Shown one piece after another: positions 16,984 to 23,661 of a stretch of 55,349 nt of DNA; positions within the stretch are counted from its first letter, which is position 1; every line of letters starts with the position of its first letter. This stretch comes from Alistipes sp. (GTDB lineage Bacteria; Bacteroidota; Bacteroidia; Bacteroidales; Rikenellaceae): the NCBI GenBank assembly GCA_017559615.1, contig JAFYRB010000025.1, positions 1 to 55,349 of the forward strand. Reading direction: 5' to 3'. The notes beneath the pieces were generated by a model. The model saw nothing but the letters and a program-made list of their open reading frames with translations, did not search any database and was not told the origin of the DNA. Both the position numbers and the translations under genes were made by a program.

Positions 16984-17975
16984 AAAAATAATCTTTCTAT
17001 CGCTTTAAAGGTCATTGTTCGCACCTCACACTCCCCGATTTCCACAGGTAGCACAACATTAATAACCCCCTCATCTCTCTTTTTATCCTTGTGCGTAGCC
17101 TTCAATACTTCCTCCATAGACACAGGCAAATCGAAGCTAAAGCCCAACTTTAATAGAAGCTCCTCAATTGCCACTTCATCAGCAAGATTAAGAATTCCTA
17201 ACCTACACGCCACACGCGATATTAGCAACATTCCTACTGCCACCGCTTCACCGTGGTTTAGTTCGTGAGTAGACTTCTCAATGGCGTGACCTATGGTATG
17301 CCCCAAATTGAGCATTATGCGCTTGCCATTCTCCCTCTCATCCTCCTCCACAATGGCCATCTTCACAGCCATCGCGCGACGAACGATATATTGCATACTC
17401 TCTGTCGAACGATAGATATCCTCCAAGGCGTTTCGCGCAATAAAATCGAACAACTCCCTATCGCCTACTATCGCACTCTTGACAACCTCCGCCATACCCG
17501 CTCGCAACTCCCTCTCGGGCAGTGTGCGGAGCATCTCCACATCCGAAATCACAAAACTCGGCTGCGTGATGGTACCAACCATATTCTTGTAGTCCGCAAC
17601 ATTCACGCCATTTTTGCCCCCTATCGAGGCATCTACCTGACCAAGCAGTGTCGTAGAGACAAAGCCAAACTCCACGCCACGCATATACGTTGCCGCCACA
17701 AAACCCGTAATATCGGTTACTATACCGCCACCAATTCCCAAAAGAAACGTCTTACGGTCGGCACCCATAGCCATAAGCTCGTCGTAGATACACGACACGG
17801 TGTGAAGATTCTTAATCTCTTCGCCAATACCTATTATTATATGCTCGTAGCGATGCACCAAATCGGGATAGAGCCTATCTACGTTCTCATCCGTAATAAC
17901 CACTACCCTACGATTAGGCAGCACCTCGGGAAGTATCTCCGCCGCTGGTCCAAAAAATAACTTCGTTGGAATCAT
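16980..17975 (-). CDS. aroB: 3-dehydroquinate synthase
   Basis: A 331-residue AroB, which turns DAHP into 3-dehydroquinate in the shikimate pathway with NAD and a metal ion. Clear motifs are the NAD-binding loop LGIGGGIVTDITGFVAATYMRG (shortened: GGGIVTD), the segment TTLLGQVDASIGGKNGVN, the Lys/metal region and NLGHTIGHAIEK plus LNHGEAVAVGM, which contain the metal-binding His residues. The protein is somewhat short but complete. It has a strong promoter and is followed by an overlapping DJ-1 gene. Confidence 0.95.
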   Translation of the reverse strand: MIPTKLFFGPAAEILPEVLPNRRVVVITDENVDRLYPDLVHRYEHIIIGIGEEIKNLHTVSCIYDELMAMGADRKTFLLGIGGGIVTDITGFVAATYMRGVEFGFVSTTLLGQVDASIGGKNGVNVADYKNMVGTITQPSFVISDVEMLRTLPERELRAGMAEVVKSAIVGDRELFDFIARNALEDIYRSTESMQYIVRRAMAVKMAIVEEDERENGKRIMLNLGHTIGHAIEKSTHELNHGEAVAVGMLLISRVACRLGILNLADEVAIEELLLKLGFSFDLPVSMEEVLKATHKDKKRDEGVINVVLPVEIGECEVRTMTFKAIERLFL

Positions 17976-17992
17976 AAATCTGCTATTTTATG

Positions 17993-18023
17993 CAAATATA
18001 CAAAAAAGTGATAAAGTAACCAA
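17993..18023 (-). promoter_or_regulatory. aroB promoter
   Basis: Minus strand TTG (18023-18021), 20 bp, TATATTTG (18000-17993), 17 bases before the aroB ATG. Confidence 0.87.
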
Positions 18024-18056
18024 GATTTAAGTTGTGTAATATTTTTGTGGTTTTGC

Positions 18057-18087
18057 TTGCAAATCGGTTAAATGTTTGTTAATTTTG
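18057..18087 (+). promoter_or_regulatory. mdh promoter
   Basis: TTG (18057-18059), 20 bp, TAATTTTG (18080-18087). The predicted leader is about 57 bases. It is divergent from the aroB promoter. Confidence 0.87.
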
Positions 18088-18150
18088 CGAGGATATTTGC
18101 ATAAGCAGAGTATAAACACACAATAATAACATTTAAAACTTAATAAAACT

Positions 18151-19143
18151 ATGGCTTTTCTTACTAACGACAAGCTCGTTATCGTGGGTGCAGCTGGTAT
18201 GATCGGCTCAAACATGGTACAGTCAGCCCTTATGATGGGCCTTACTAACAACATCTGCCTTTATGACGTATTCTCTCCAGAGGGCGTTGCAGAGGAGATG
18301 CGCCAGAGCGGTTTCGACAACGTAAACATCACTGCTACAACTGACGTAGCTGAGGCATTCAAGGATGCTAAGTATATCATCTCTTCTGGTGGTGCTCCAC
18401 GTAAGGAGGGTATGACACGTGAGGATTTGTTGAAGGGTAACTGCGAGATCGCTGAGCAGCTTGGTAAGAACATCAAGACTTACTGCCCAGACGTTAAGCA
18501 CGTTGTTATCATCTTCAACCCTGCTGACCTTACAGGTCTTGTAACTTTGCTCTACTCTGGTTTGAAGCCAGGTCAGGTTACTACACTCGCAGGTCTTGAC
18601 ACTACACGTCTTAAGAGCGCTTTGGCTAAGAAGTTCGGCGTTATGCAGAGCGATATCGAGGGCTGCGCTACTTACGGTGGTCACGGCGAGCAGATGGCAG
18701 TATTCGGCAGCGCAGTAAAGATCGCTGGCCGCAACCTTACTGACATCATTGGCACAGAGGAGTTCCCAACTGAGGAGTGGGAGCAGATGAAGAAGGATGT
18801 AACACAGGGTGGTGCTGCTATCATCAAGCTTCGTGGTCGTTCATCGTTCCAGAGCCCATCATACCTCTCTGTAGAGATGATTCGCTCGGTAATGGGTGGT
18901 GAGCCATTCCGCTTCCCTGCTGGTACATACGTATCTAACGAGAAGTACAACCACATTATGATGGCTATGGACACTGTTCTCGACCAGAACGGTTGCTCAT
19001 ACAAGATGCCTGTTGGTACAGAGGAGGAGCTTGCGAAGCTCGACGCTTCTTACGCACACCTTTGCAAGATGCGTGATGAGTTGGTAACTTTGGGTATCGT
19101 TCCTGCTATCGAGGAGTGGTCAAAGATTAACCCTAACTTGTAA
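18151..19143 (+). CDS. mdh: Malate dehydrogenase
   Basis: A 330-residue NAD-dependent dehydrogenase of the lactate/malate family, interconverting malate and oxaloacetate. The Rossmann motif GAAGMIGS lies at residues 13-20; substrate-binding Arg84 and Arg90 are in GGAPRKEGMTRED; the catalytic His178 is in YGGHGEQMAVF. An Arg in this loop region rather than Gln supports malate over lactate. Codons are those of a highly expressed gene (GCT, ACT, CGT, TCT; almost no TCG). In gut Bacteroidales this enzyme serves the reductive branch to fumarate and propionate (established knowledge). Confidence 0.95.
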   Translation: MAFLTNDKLVIVGAAGMIGSNMVQSALMMGLTNNICLYDVFSPEGVAEEMRQSGFDNVNITATTDVAEAFKDAKYIISSGGAPRKEGMTREDLLKGNCEIAEQLGKNIKTYCPDVKHVVIIFNPADLTGLVTLLYSGLKPGQVTTLAGLDTTRLKSALAKKFGVMQSDIEGCATYGGHGEQMAVFGSAVKIAGRNLTDIIGTEEFPTEEWEQMKKDVTQGGAAIIKLRGRSSFQSPSYLSVEMIRSVMGGEPFRFPAGTYVSNEKYNHIMMAMDTVLDQNGCSYKMPVGTEEELAKLDASYAHLCKMRDELVTLGIVPAIEEWSKINPNL

Positions 19144-19164
19144 TCACATTACTTGTTGAATCTA

Positions 19165-19204
19165 TGAGCAGGAGCGCAATCACACCTCCTGCTCATTATT
19201 TATT
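19165..19204 (+). terminator. Hairpin after mdh, before the NifX-like gene
   Basis: A perfect 10-bp stem (19165-19174 with 19186-19195) is followed by TTATTTATTTTA. No promoter is visible between it and the next ATG 18 bases on, so the next gene probably depends on read-through. Confidence 0.8.
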
Positions 19205-19212
19205 TTAGAAGT

Positions 19213-19569
19213 ATGAAAATAGCAGTTCCTACCCGCGATGGTGTTATCGACGACCACTTTGGTCACTGCGCCTACTACACTATTTTCGATATCGAGGATA
19301 ACCAGATTGTCGCAACCTCACGCCTTGAGTCGCCACAGGGATGCGGTTGCAAATCGGGCATCGCTGCCGATATGGAGGCAATGGGCATCAGCGTTATGCT
19401 CGCAGGAAATATGGGCGAGGGCGCAAAGAATAAACTCGAGAGCCACAACATTAAGGTTGTTCGCGGTTGCCGAGGCAATATCGAGATGGTTGTTCGCGCA
19501 TACCTTATCGGTCTTATCAAAGATTCAGGCGAGGGATGCTCACATCACGAGTGTCATAGCCACGAATAG
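19213..19569 (+). CDS. NifB/NifX-like metal-cluster-binding protein
   Basis: A 118-residue protein of the dinitrogenase iron-molybdenum cofactor family. It opens with KIAVPTRDGVIDDHFGHC, the usual strand plus DDHFGHC signature, and continues with SPQGCGCKSGIA and VRGCRGNIEMVVRAYL. The tail is rich in Cys and His (EGCSHHECHSHE), likely a metal site. No nitrogenase genes are nearby; such orphan proteins are common in anaerobes and their role is unsettled. The start lies just after the mdh hairpin, so its expression is probably a low-level continuation of the mdh transcript. Confidence 0.87.
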   Translation: MKIAVPTRDGVIDDHFGHCAYYTIFDIEDNQIVATSRLESPQGCGCKSGIAADMEAMGISVMLAGNMGEGAKNKLESHNIKVVRGCRGNIEMVVRAYLIGLIKDSGEGCSHHECHSHE

Positions 19570-19647
19570 TGTCGATATGTAAGTTGCTGATATACAGCTG
19601 ATGCGAAGTTTTCGATAAAAAAGTACCGAAAAAAGTAGTCTAAAAAT

Positions 19648-19677
19648 TTGCAGTTAGAAAAATAAGTTGTATATTTG
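19648..19677 (+). promoter_or_regulatory. Promoter of tRNA-Leu
   Basis: TTG (19648-19650), 19 bp, TATATTTG (19670-19677), about 25 bases before the tRNA. Confidence 0.85.
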
Positions 19678-19701
19678 CACCGCAATTCAGAGATATCTGA
19701 T

Positions 19702-19785
19702 GCCCAGATGGCGGAATCGGTAGACGCGCTGGTCTCAAACACCAGTAGGTTCACCCCTGTGCCGGTTCGACCCCGGCTCTGGGTA
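19702..19785 (+). tRNA. tRNA-Leu (anticodon CAA)
   Basis: This is a class II tRNA with acceptor GCCCAGA/TCTGGGT (G-T pair at 1-72), D-loop GGCGGAATCGGTAGACGC, anticodon stem CTGGT/ACCAG with loop CTCAAAC (anticodon CAA, reads TTG), a long variable arm and the GGTTCGACCCC T-arm. The discriminator is A; CCA is not encoded (ACTC follows), unlike the tRNA-Gln above. Confidence 0.95.
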
Positions 19786-19790
19786 CTCAA

Positions 19791-19824
19791 AAACCCTTGT
19801 AGAACACACTCTACAAGGGTTTTT
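19791..19824 (+). terminator. Terminator after tRNA-Leu
   Basis: A 13-bp stem (19791-19803 with 19810-19822) around ACACAC is followed by a T-rich stretch. Confidence 0.9.
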
Positions 19825-19845
19825 CTTTTGTCAAGCATAAAAGTT

Positions 19846-19863
19846 GGTCACCTTTTGGTCACC
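19846..19863. repeat. Paired GGTCACC motif after tRNA-Leu
   Basis: GGTCACC occurs at 19846-19852 and 19857-19863, one helical turn apart. It stands between tRNA-Leu and the AT-rich patch and might be a remnant of an integration site (inference; no second copy of the tRNA end was found). Confidence 0.35.
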
Positions 19864-19925
19864 ACTTCGCAAAAGCAACCATTTTTATCTACGTTTATAC
19901 TTTAAGTGCGAGAACTTGAAATAGT

Positions 19926-19959
19926 AAAAAGGGCTGAATCCTGCAAATGGAATCAGCCC
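19926..19959 (-). terminator. Terminator of the repeat-containing membrane protein gene
   Basis: The arms 19931-19941 and 19949-19959 pair in 10 of 11 positions; five A at 19926-19930 give the minus strand its T-run. It lies 50 bases past the stop of the gene at 20009. Confidence 0.8.
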
Positions 19960-20008
19960 CAAGTTTTTATTTCATAAATTATAATCGAACTCCAATGGAT
20001 TTTTAACG

Positions 20009-20542
20009 TTAATTCCACTGCAAACGTCTCATCTCATCTTCTAACTCTCCTTCAATCTCATCAACATACATCCTCTGTCTTGAATTTAGCGGAGCTGAGT
20101 CCAACTTTCCCTTAAGTTTTACACACTCTGCTGCCGTAGTTTCAATCTGTTTAGTATACGCAAAAGGATTATCGCTATGTTTTATGTCGTAAAGTAAATC
20201 AATAAGACGTGAAGCCTTCAAAGCATACTCCTCTACAATTTCGTTATATTCTTCTGAAGGATCATATTCGTTTTCTACAATGTATACACCATCCTCGATG
20301 TTATTTGAACCCTTGGATACTAACGAAACAATTGCCACAATGACTGAAATAAATGTTATTATAATAAGTAGCCATTTTGGAATTGGAAGCTGATCCAATT
20401 TGAGCTTGAATGTAGACCATTTATCTTTTAGATTCATATCTTCAATTTTCTGTTTTAATTGAGCCCATTTATCCTTTAGGTTCATAGCTTCAATTTTCTG
20501 CTTTATTTGAGACATAATTCTTTCAAAGTTAATATTTGACAT
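20009..20542 (-). CDS. Single-pass membrane protein with N-terminal 16-residue repeats
   Basis: A 177-residue protein I do not recognise. The N-terminal cytosolic part has near-identical 16-residue units of the form LKQKIEDMNLKDKW, twice complete and a third degenerate, likely forming an amphipathic coil. A membrane helix follows (LLIIITFISVIVAIVSLV, about residues 58-75), then a roughly 100-residue acidic helical region outside. I start at the ATG of MSNINFERI; a longer frame would add 12 weak residues. The gene is more AT-rich than its neighbours and stands in a patch of orphan genes after tRNA-Leu, which suggests recent acquisition. Confidence 0.7.
   Translation of the reverse strand: MSNINFERIMSQIKQKIEAMNLKDKWAQLKQKIEDMNLKDKWSTFKLKLDQLPIPKWLLIIITFISVIVAIVSLVSKGSNNIEDGVYIVENEYDPSEEYNEIVEEYALKASRLIDLLYDIKHSDNPFAYTKQIETTAAECVKLKGKLDSAPLNSRQRMYVDEIEGELEDEMRRLQWN
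20418..20513 (-). repeat. Tandem 48-bp coding repeat
   Basis: Two copies of a 48-bp unit (20418-20465 and 20466-20513) differ at only a few positions and keep frame, encoding the repeated 16-residue coil. Copy number may vary between strains. Confidence 0.8.
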
Positions 20543-20637
20543 AAAAATTAATCGAAAATTAAACTTGTATAGACACATTAATTTTCAACAAAAAGTTTAG
20601 AGTATGTATCAAGTACAAGTATCCGTGTCGTGAGTAT

Positions 20638-20823
20638 TTACTTACTCCAATAAGTTGGCTCTGAGAACTGACGAGCCTCAGTCTTGGAAAAACCCGCATT
20701 GATTAAGGCCTTCTCAATGTCACTTGGAGCAGGTGGGTTTTGTGGCGATGAAACATTTAGAGTATAACCCACAGTCATACCACCTACATACTTGTTAGCG
20801 AACTTTAATGTAAAATGATACAT
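20638..20823 (-). CDS. Small protein of unknown function
   Basis: A 61-residue protein of no family I know. It starts MYHFTLKFANKYVGGM and has a central SSPQNPPAPSDIEKAL linker, then a helix AGFSKTEARQFSEPTYW. The ATG at 20823 is preferred; a GTG 24 bases upstream is an alternative. It reads as a compact folded domain (beta hairpin, Pro-rich turn, helix) without a membrane segment. It may share a transcript with the gene at 20009, 95 bases further on. Confidence 0.55.
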   Translation of the reverse strand: MYHFTLKFANKYVGGMTVGYTLNVSSPQNPPAPSDIEKALINAGFSKTEARQFSEPTYWSK

Positions 20824-20904
20824 AACATTATTAGTTTTAATTGACACCTACTCTTTATAGGATTTTCGGCAAACTCCTTCTTCACAGTTGAGTTATGGAT
20901 ATAT

Positions 20905-21162
20905 ACAAAAAAGAAAGTGTGAGGCTGGCTCACGCTTATCTATAAGAAGGTTGTGGAAAAACCCGAACTAAAATAAACGATGCTAATCCCCACACCCGAA
21001 TGATATGGAGATAAAACACACCGAAAAACCAATGCGTTCCCTGCCATAAACAAACAGATAGTGAGTGTCATTCGTTCATCCTTAGTTCTTGAAAACTTCC
21101 ACATTTTCTTATAGGACCGCGAAAACACTTTCAATATGTAAAGCCCGCACCAAGTGCAAAGC
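20905..21162 (-). ncRNA. Candidate 250-base transcript, non-coding or short-peptide
   Basis: This otherwise gene-free stretch has an exact minus-strand promoter (21167-21196) at one end and a terminator at the other: AAGCGTGAG/CTCACACTT, 9 bp, with a T-rich end at 20910-20905. An open frame of 74 codons spans it (20940-21164), but its GTG would lie two bases from the -7 box, before the expected RNA start; shorter ATG frames (from 21104 or 21071) remain possible. Composition gives no clear coding signal. I list it as a transcript of unknown type. Confidence 0.42.
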
Positions 21163-21166
21163 ACTA

Positions 21167-21196
21167 CAAATATAACACTTTATTTTGAGAAAACAA
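21167..21196 (-). promoter_or_regulatory. Promoter of the 20.9-21.2 kb transcript
   Basis: Minus strand TTG (21196-21194), 19 bp, TATATTTG (21174-21167). Confidence 0.78.
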
Positions 21197-21282
21197 AAAA
21201 AATAGCCACCATAATGGCGACTACATCGGTCTAATATAAAGGCACAAAAAAAAACAAGAGCCTATATCAAGACTCTTGTTTA
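21195..21282 (-). terminator. Tandem terminators after the DUF4359-like gene
   Basis: Two hairpins lie in series on the minus strand: ACAAGAG/CTCTTGT (about 21254-21280) with a T-run to 21246, then AGTCGCCA/TGGTGGCT (21222-21204) with eight T ending near 21195. They insulate the small RNA promoter just beyond, whose -33 is within the last T-run. Confidence 0.82.
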
Positions 21283-21302
21283 TATTAATCGGTAGGCACT
21301 AC

Positions 21303-21635
21303 CTACTTCTCCTCTCTTTCAATCACAAAGACGCGATTCAAGATACCAATTGATACCGCTTCAGGTTCTTCATCAAAAGTGAGATATCCCACGCTACATA
21401 CGAAGTAATCCTCTACGGTTAGTTGATTATCCAAATACCATCCGCCAAGACTTGAGCCAACCGCAGTGCTAAGATCTCCCAACCAGGAACCCTCCTCAAG
21501 ATTCAACTCATTCAGCAACTCGGTATTAAGCGAATCCTCCAAAACCTCGGAATGTGCATTTTTATCAGGACACGTTAAAGCACATACACCTGCTACCACG
21601 AGCAAGAAAAAGAGTGTGTAAAGTAAGCCTTTCAT
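21303..21635 (-). CDS. DUF4359-like exported or membrane-anchored protein
   Basis: A 110-residue protein with an N-terminal hydrophobic segment (residues 5-20) directly followed by LTCPDKNAHSEVL, then GSSLGGWYLDNQLTVEDYFVCSVGYLTFD and a final SIGILNRVFVI strand. This arrangement matches my memory of DUF4359 proteins in Bacteroidota; the function is unknown. A TATCTTTG box (21667-21660, minus strand) is placed 24 bases before the ATG. It is divergent from the fucosidase gene. Confidence 0.65.
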   Translation of the reverse strand: MKGLLYTLFFLLVVAGVCALTCPDKNAHSEVLEDSLNTELLNELNLEEGSWLGDLSTAVGSSLGGWYLDNQLTVEDYFVCSVGYLTFDEEPEAVSIGILNRVFVIEREEK

Positions 21636-21731
21636 AATTCGTTAGGTTTAAAGTTTAAACAAAGATAAAGAAAATTTCATTAATATCACCATAATTATCA
21701 CCAAAATTTTCATTCCACACGAGGTAATGAG

Positions 21732-21762
21732 TTGCAATATCCCTTTTAAATCGGTAAATTTG
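21732..21762 (+). promoter_or_regulatory. Promoter of the GH29 gene
   Basis: TTG (21732-21734), 20 bp, TAAATTTG (21755-21762), 17 bases before the ATG. Confidence 0.85.
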
Positions 21763-21779
21763 CAGAAAAGATAAGAACT

Positions 21780-23648
21780 ATGAAACTCAAAAGTATCGCA
21801 ATTGTCATTGCATTAATAATAACATCTTGCGCAGGCGCGCCTCACGAGAAGTATTACACGCAGTATGTGGAGTTCCCAGCGGGGGCCACTGCCGAGCAGA
21901 AGATTGAGTTGGCAGCCCACGTTGTACCTTCCCCACAGCAGTTGGAGTGGCAAGAGATGGAGCTTACGGCATTTCTACACTTCGGCATCAACACCTTTAC
22001 GGGCAATGAGTGGGGAAGCGGCTATGATAGCCCCAACCTCTTCAACCCTACGGAATTAGATTGCGAGCAGTGGGTACGCACACTGAAGGAGGGAGGCTTC
22101 AAGATGGCAATCCTAACGGCAAAGCATCACGATGGCTTTTGCCTATGGCCTACGGCAACAACCGACTATTCGGTAAAGAGCATTGCGTGGCGCGAGGGTA
22201 AGGGCGATGTAGTGCGTGAATTACGTGATGCGTGCGAGAAATATGGCATTAAGTTTGGCGTTTACCTCTCGCCTTGGGACCGCAATGCGCAGTGCTATGG
22301 CGACTCTCCAGCCTACAACAAGTTCTTCATCGAACAGCTAACCGAGCTACTCACAAACTATGGCGAGGTACACGAGGTGTGGTTTGACGGTGCGTGTGCC
22401 GAGGGTCCTAATGGCCGAAAGCAAGTCTACGACTGGGAGGCGATACTCAAAACGATACGCACCCTACAACCTAATGCCGTAACAGCGATTATGGGTTGTG
22501 ATGTCCGCTGGGTAGGTAACGAGGGTGGCCTTGGCCGAGCAACAGAGTGGAGTGCTACGGTGATAGCACCAGGCTCATACACTCATAAGAAGGCAGCGAA
22601 CGAGGCCCTTGGAGTGGAGGAGATGTCGAAAGATTTGGGAAGCCGTGAGCTTGTTGCAAAGGCTAATGAGATATATTGGTACCCTTCGGAGGTTGATGTT
22701 TCGATACGCCCAGGATGGTTCTACCACGCGGAGCAGGATTCTCAGGTGCGCTCGTTGGCAAACCTTGTAAATATCTACTACCGCTCGGTGGGATGTAATT
22801 CGGTGCTTCTACTCAACATTCCTCCTGATAAGCGCGGTCTTATCCACGAGGTGGATGCAGAGCGCATTAAGGAGCTATCAGCATACCTCACAAAGACCTT
22901 TGCACATAATGCGATTACCGACCAAAAGAGAGCGTGGAGTGCAAAGGAGGGTGAGAGTAGAGAGTTCTCCGTAGAGCCTAACACCTTGGTAAACACACTT
23001 CTTATTAAAGAGGATATCACGCGAGGTCAGCGTGTGGAGGAGTTCTCGGTGGAGGTGTATAATAACGGAGAGTGGCACTACGTAGCAGGCGGCACAACAA
23101 TAGGTTACAAGCGTTTACTTCGCTTTGCGGATTGCAACGCAGAGCGTGTGCGTATCACAATTCACGCATCACGTGGCACTGCAAATATTCAGGAGGTTGG
23201 ACTCTACTACGCCGAGCCATTAGATGAGGTGTATATCCCCCGCCCAATATCGGATGTAGACTCTGCGGAGTGGGTGTCGGTAGGCTGCGATGCGGAGCAG
23301 GCCTATGACTATAATCCTACTACGGCGTGGCAGACCGATAGCCTTACATCACTTACAGTAGATATGGGCAGCGAGATTGCGATACGTGGTTTTAGCTACA
23401 CTCCGCTTATGGGCGATGACCTTCGTGGCACAATTTTCAAGTATCGTTTCTACGTAAGCACCGATGGCAAGGAGTGGACTCTATGCCCTACAAATGGAGA
23501 GTTTAGCAACATTATGCACAACCCGATACCGCAGTTTGTCTACTTCAACGAGCCTCACACCGCTCGCTACTTCAAAATAGAGCCGCTGTGTGATATAAAT
23601 GGCGAGGAGGCAACCTCTATTGGAGAGATAGGTATTCTTATTCGCTAA
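21780..23648 (+). CDS. GH29 alpha-L-fucosidase lipoprotein
   Basis: A 622-residue exported lipoprotein (ITSC, Cys17). The catalytic (beta/alpha)8 domain covers about residues 45-370 with LHFGINTF, TAKHHDGFCLW and EVWFDGACAEG; Asp203 in the last is the expected nucleophile of GH29. The C-terminal 230 residues look like two beta-sandwich modules, the last of the discoidin (F5/8 C) type (FSYTPLMGDDLRGTIFKYRFY region). It removes fucose from host or dietary glycans, probably at the surface or in the periplasm. No SusC/SusD pair, sulfatase or other glycosidase stands beside it. uvrC starts 13 bases after its stop, which makes an odd mixed transcript. Confidence 0.92.
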   Translation: MKLKSIAIVIALIITSCAGAPHEKYYTQYVEFPAGATAEQKIELAAHVVPSPQQLEWQEMELTAFLHFGINTFTGNEWGSGYDSPNLFNPTELDCEQWVRTLKEGGFKMAILTAKHHDGFCLWPTATTDYSVKSIAWREGKGDVVRELRDACEKYGIKFGVYLSPWDRNAQCYGDSPAYNKFFIEQLTELLTNYGEVHEVWFDGACAEGPNGRKQVYDWEAILKTIRTLQPNAVTAIMGCDVRWVGNEGGLGRATEWSATVIAPGSYTHKKAANEALGVEEMSKDLGSRELVAKANEIYWYPSEVDVSIRPGWFYHAEQDSQVRSLANLVNIYYRSVGCNSVLLLNIPPDKRGLIHEVDAERIKELSAYLTKTFAHNAITDQKRAWSAKEGESREFSVEPNTLVNTLLIKEDITRGQRVEEFSVEVYNNGEWHYVAGGTTIGYKRLLRFADCNAERVRITIHASRGTANIQEVGLYYAEPLDEVYIPRPISDVDSAEWVSVGCDAEQAYDYNPTTAWQTDSLTSLTVDMGSEIAIRGFSYTPLMGDDLRGTIFKYRFYVSTDGKEWTLCPTNGEFSNIMHNPIPQFVYFNEPHTARYFKIEPLCDINGEEATSIGEIGILIR

Positions 23649-23661
23649 CAACCACATTCGT

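Noticed and set aside
16615..17960. Two long plus-strand frames over the DJ-1 gene and aroB
   Set aside because: Both are antisense to clear enzymes and end without regard to gene borders.
20940..21164. 74-codon GTG-start protein
   Set aside because: The GTG lies two bases after the -7 box, before the expected RNA start; no known motif. Kept only as a possible shorter peptide within the candidate transcript.
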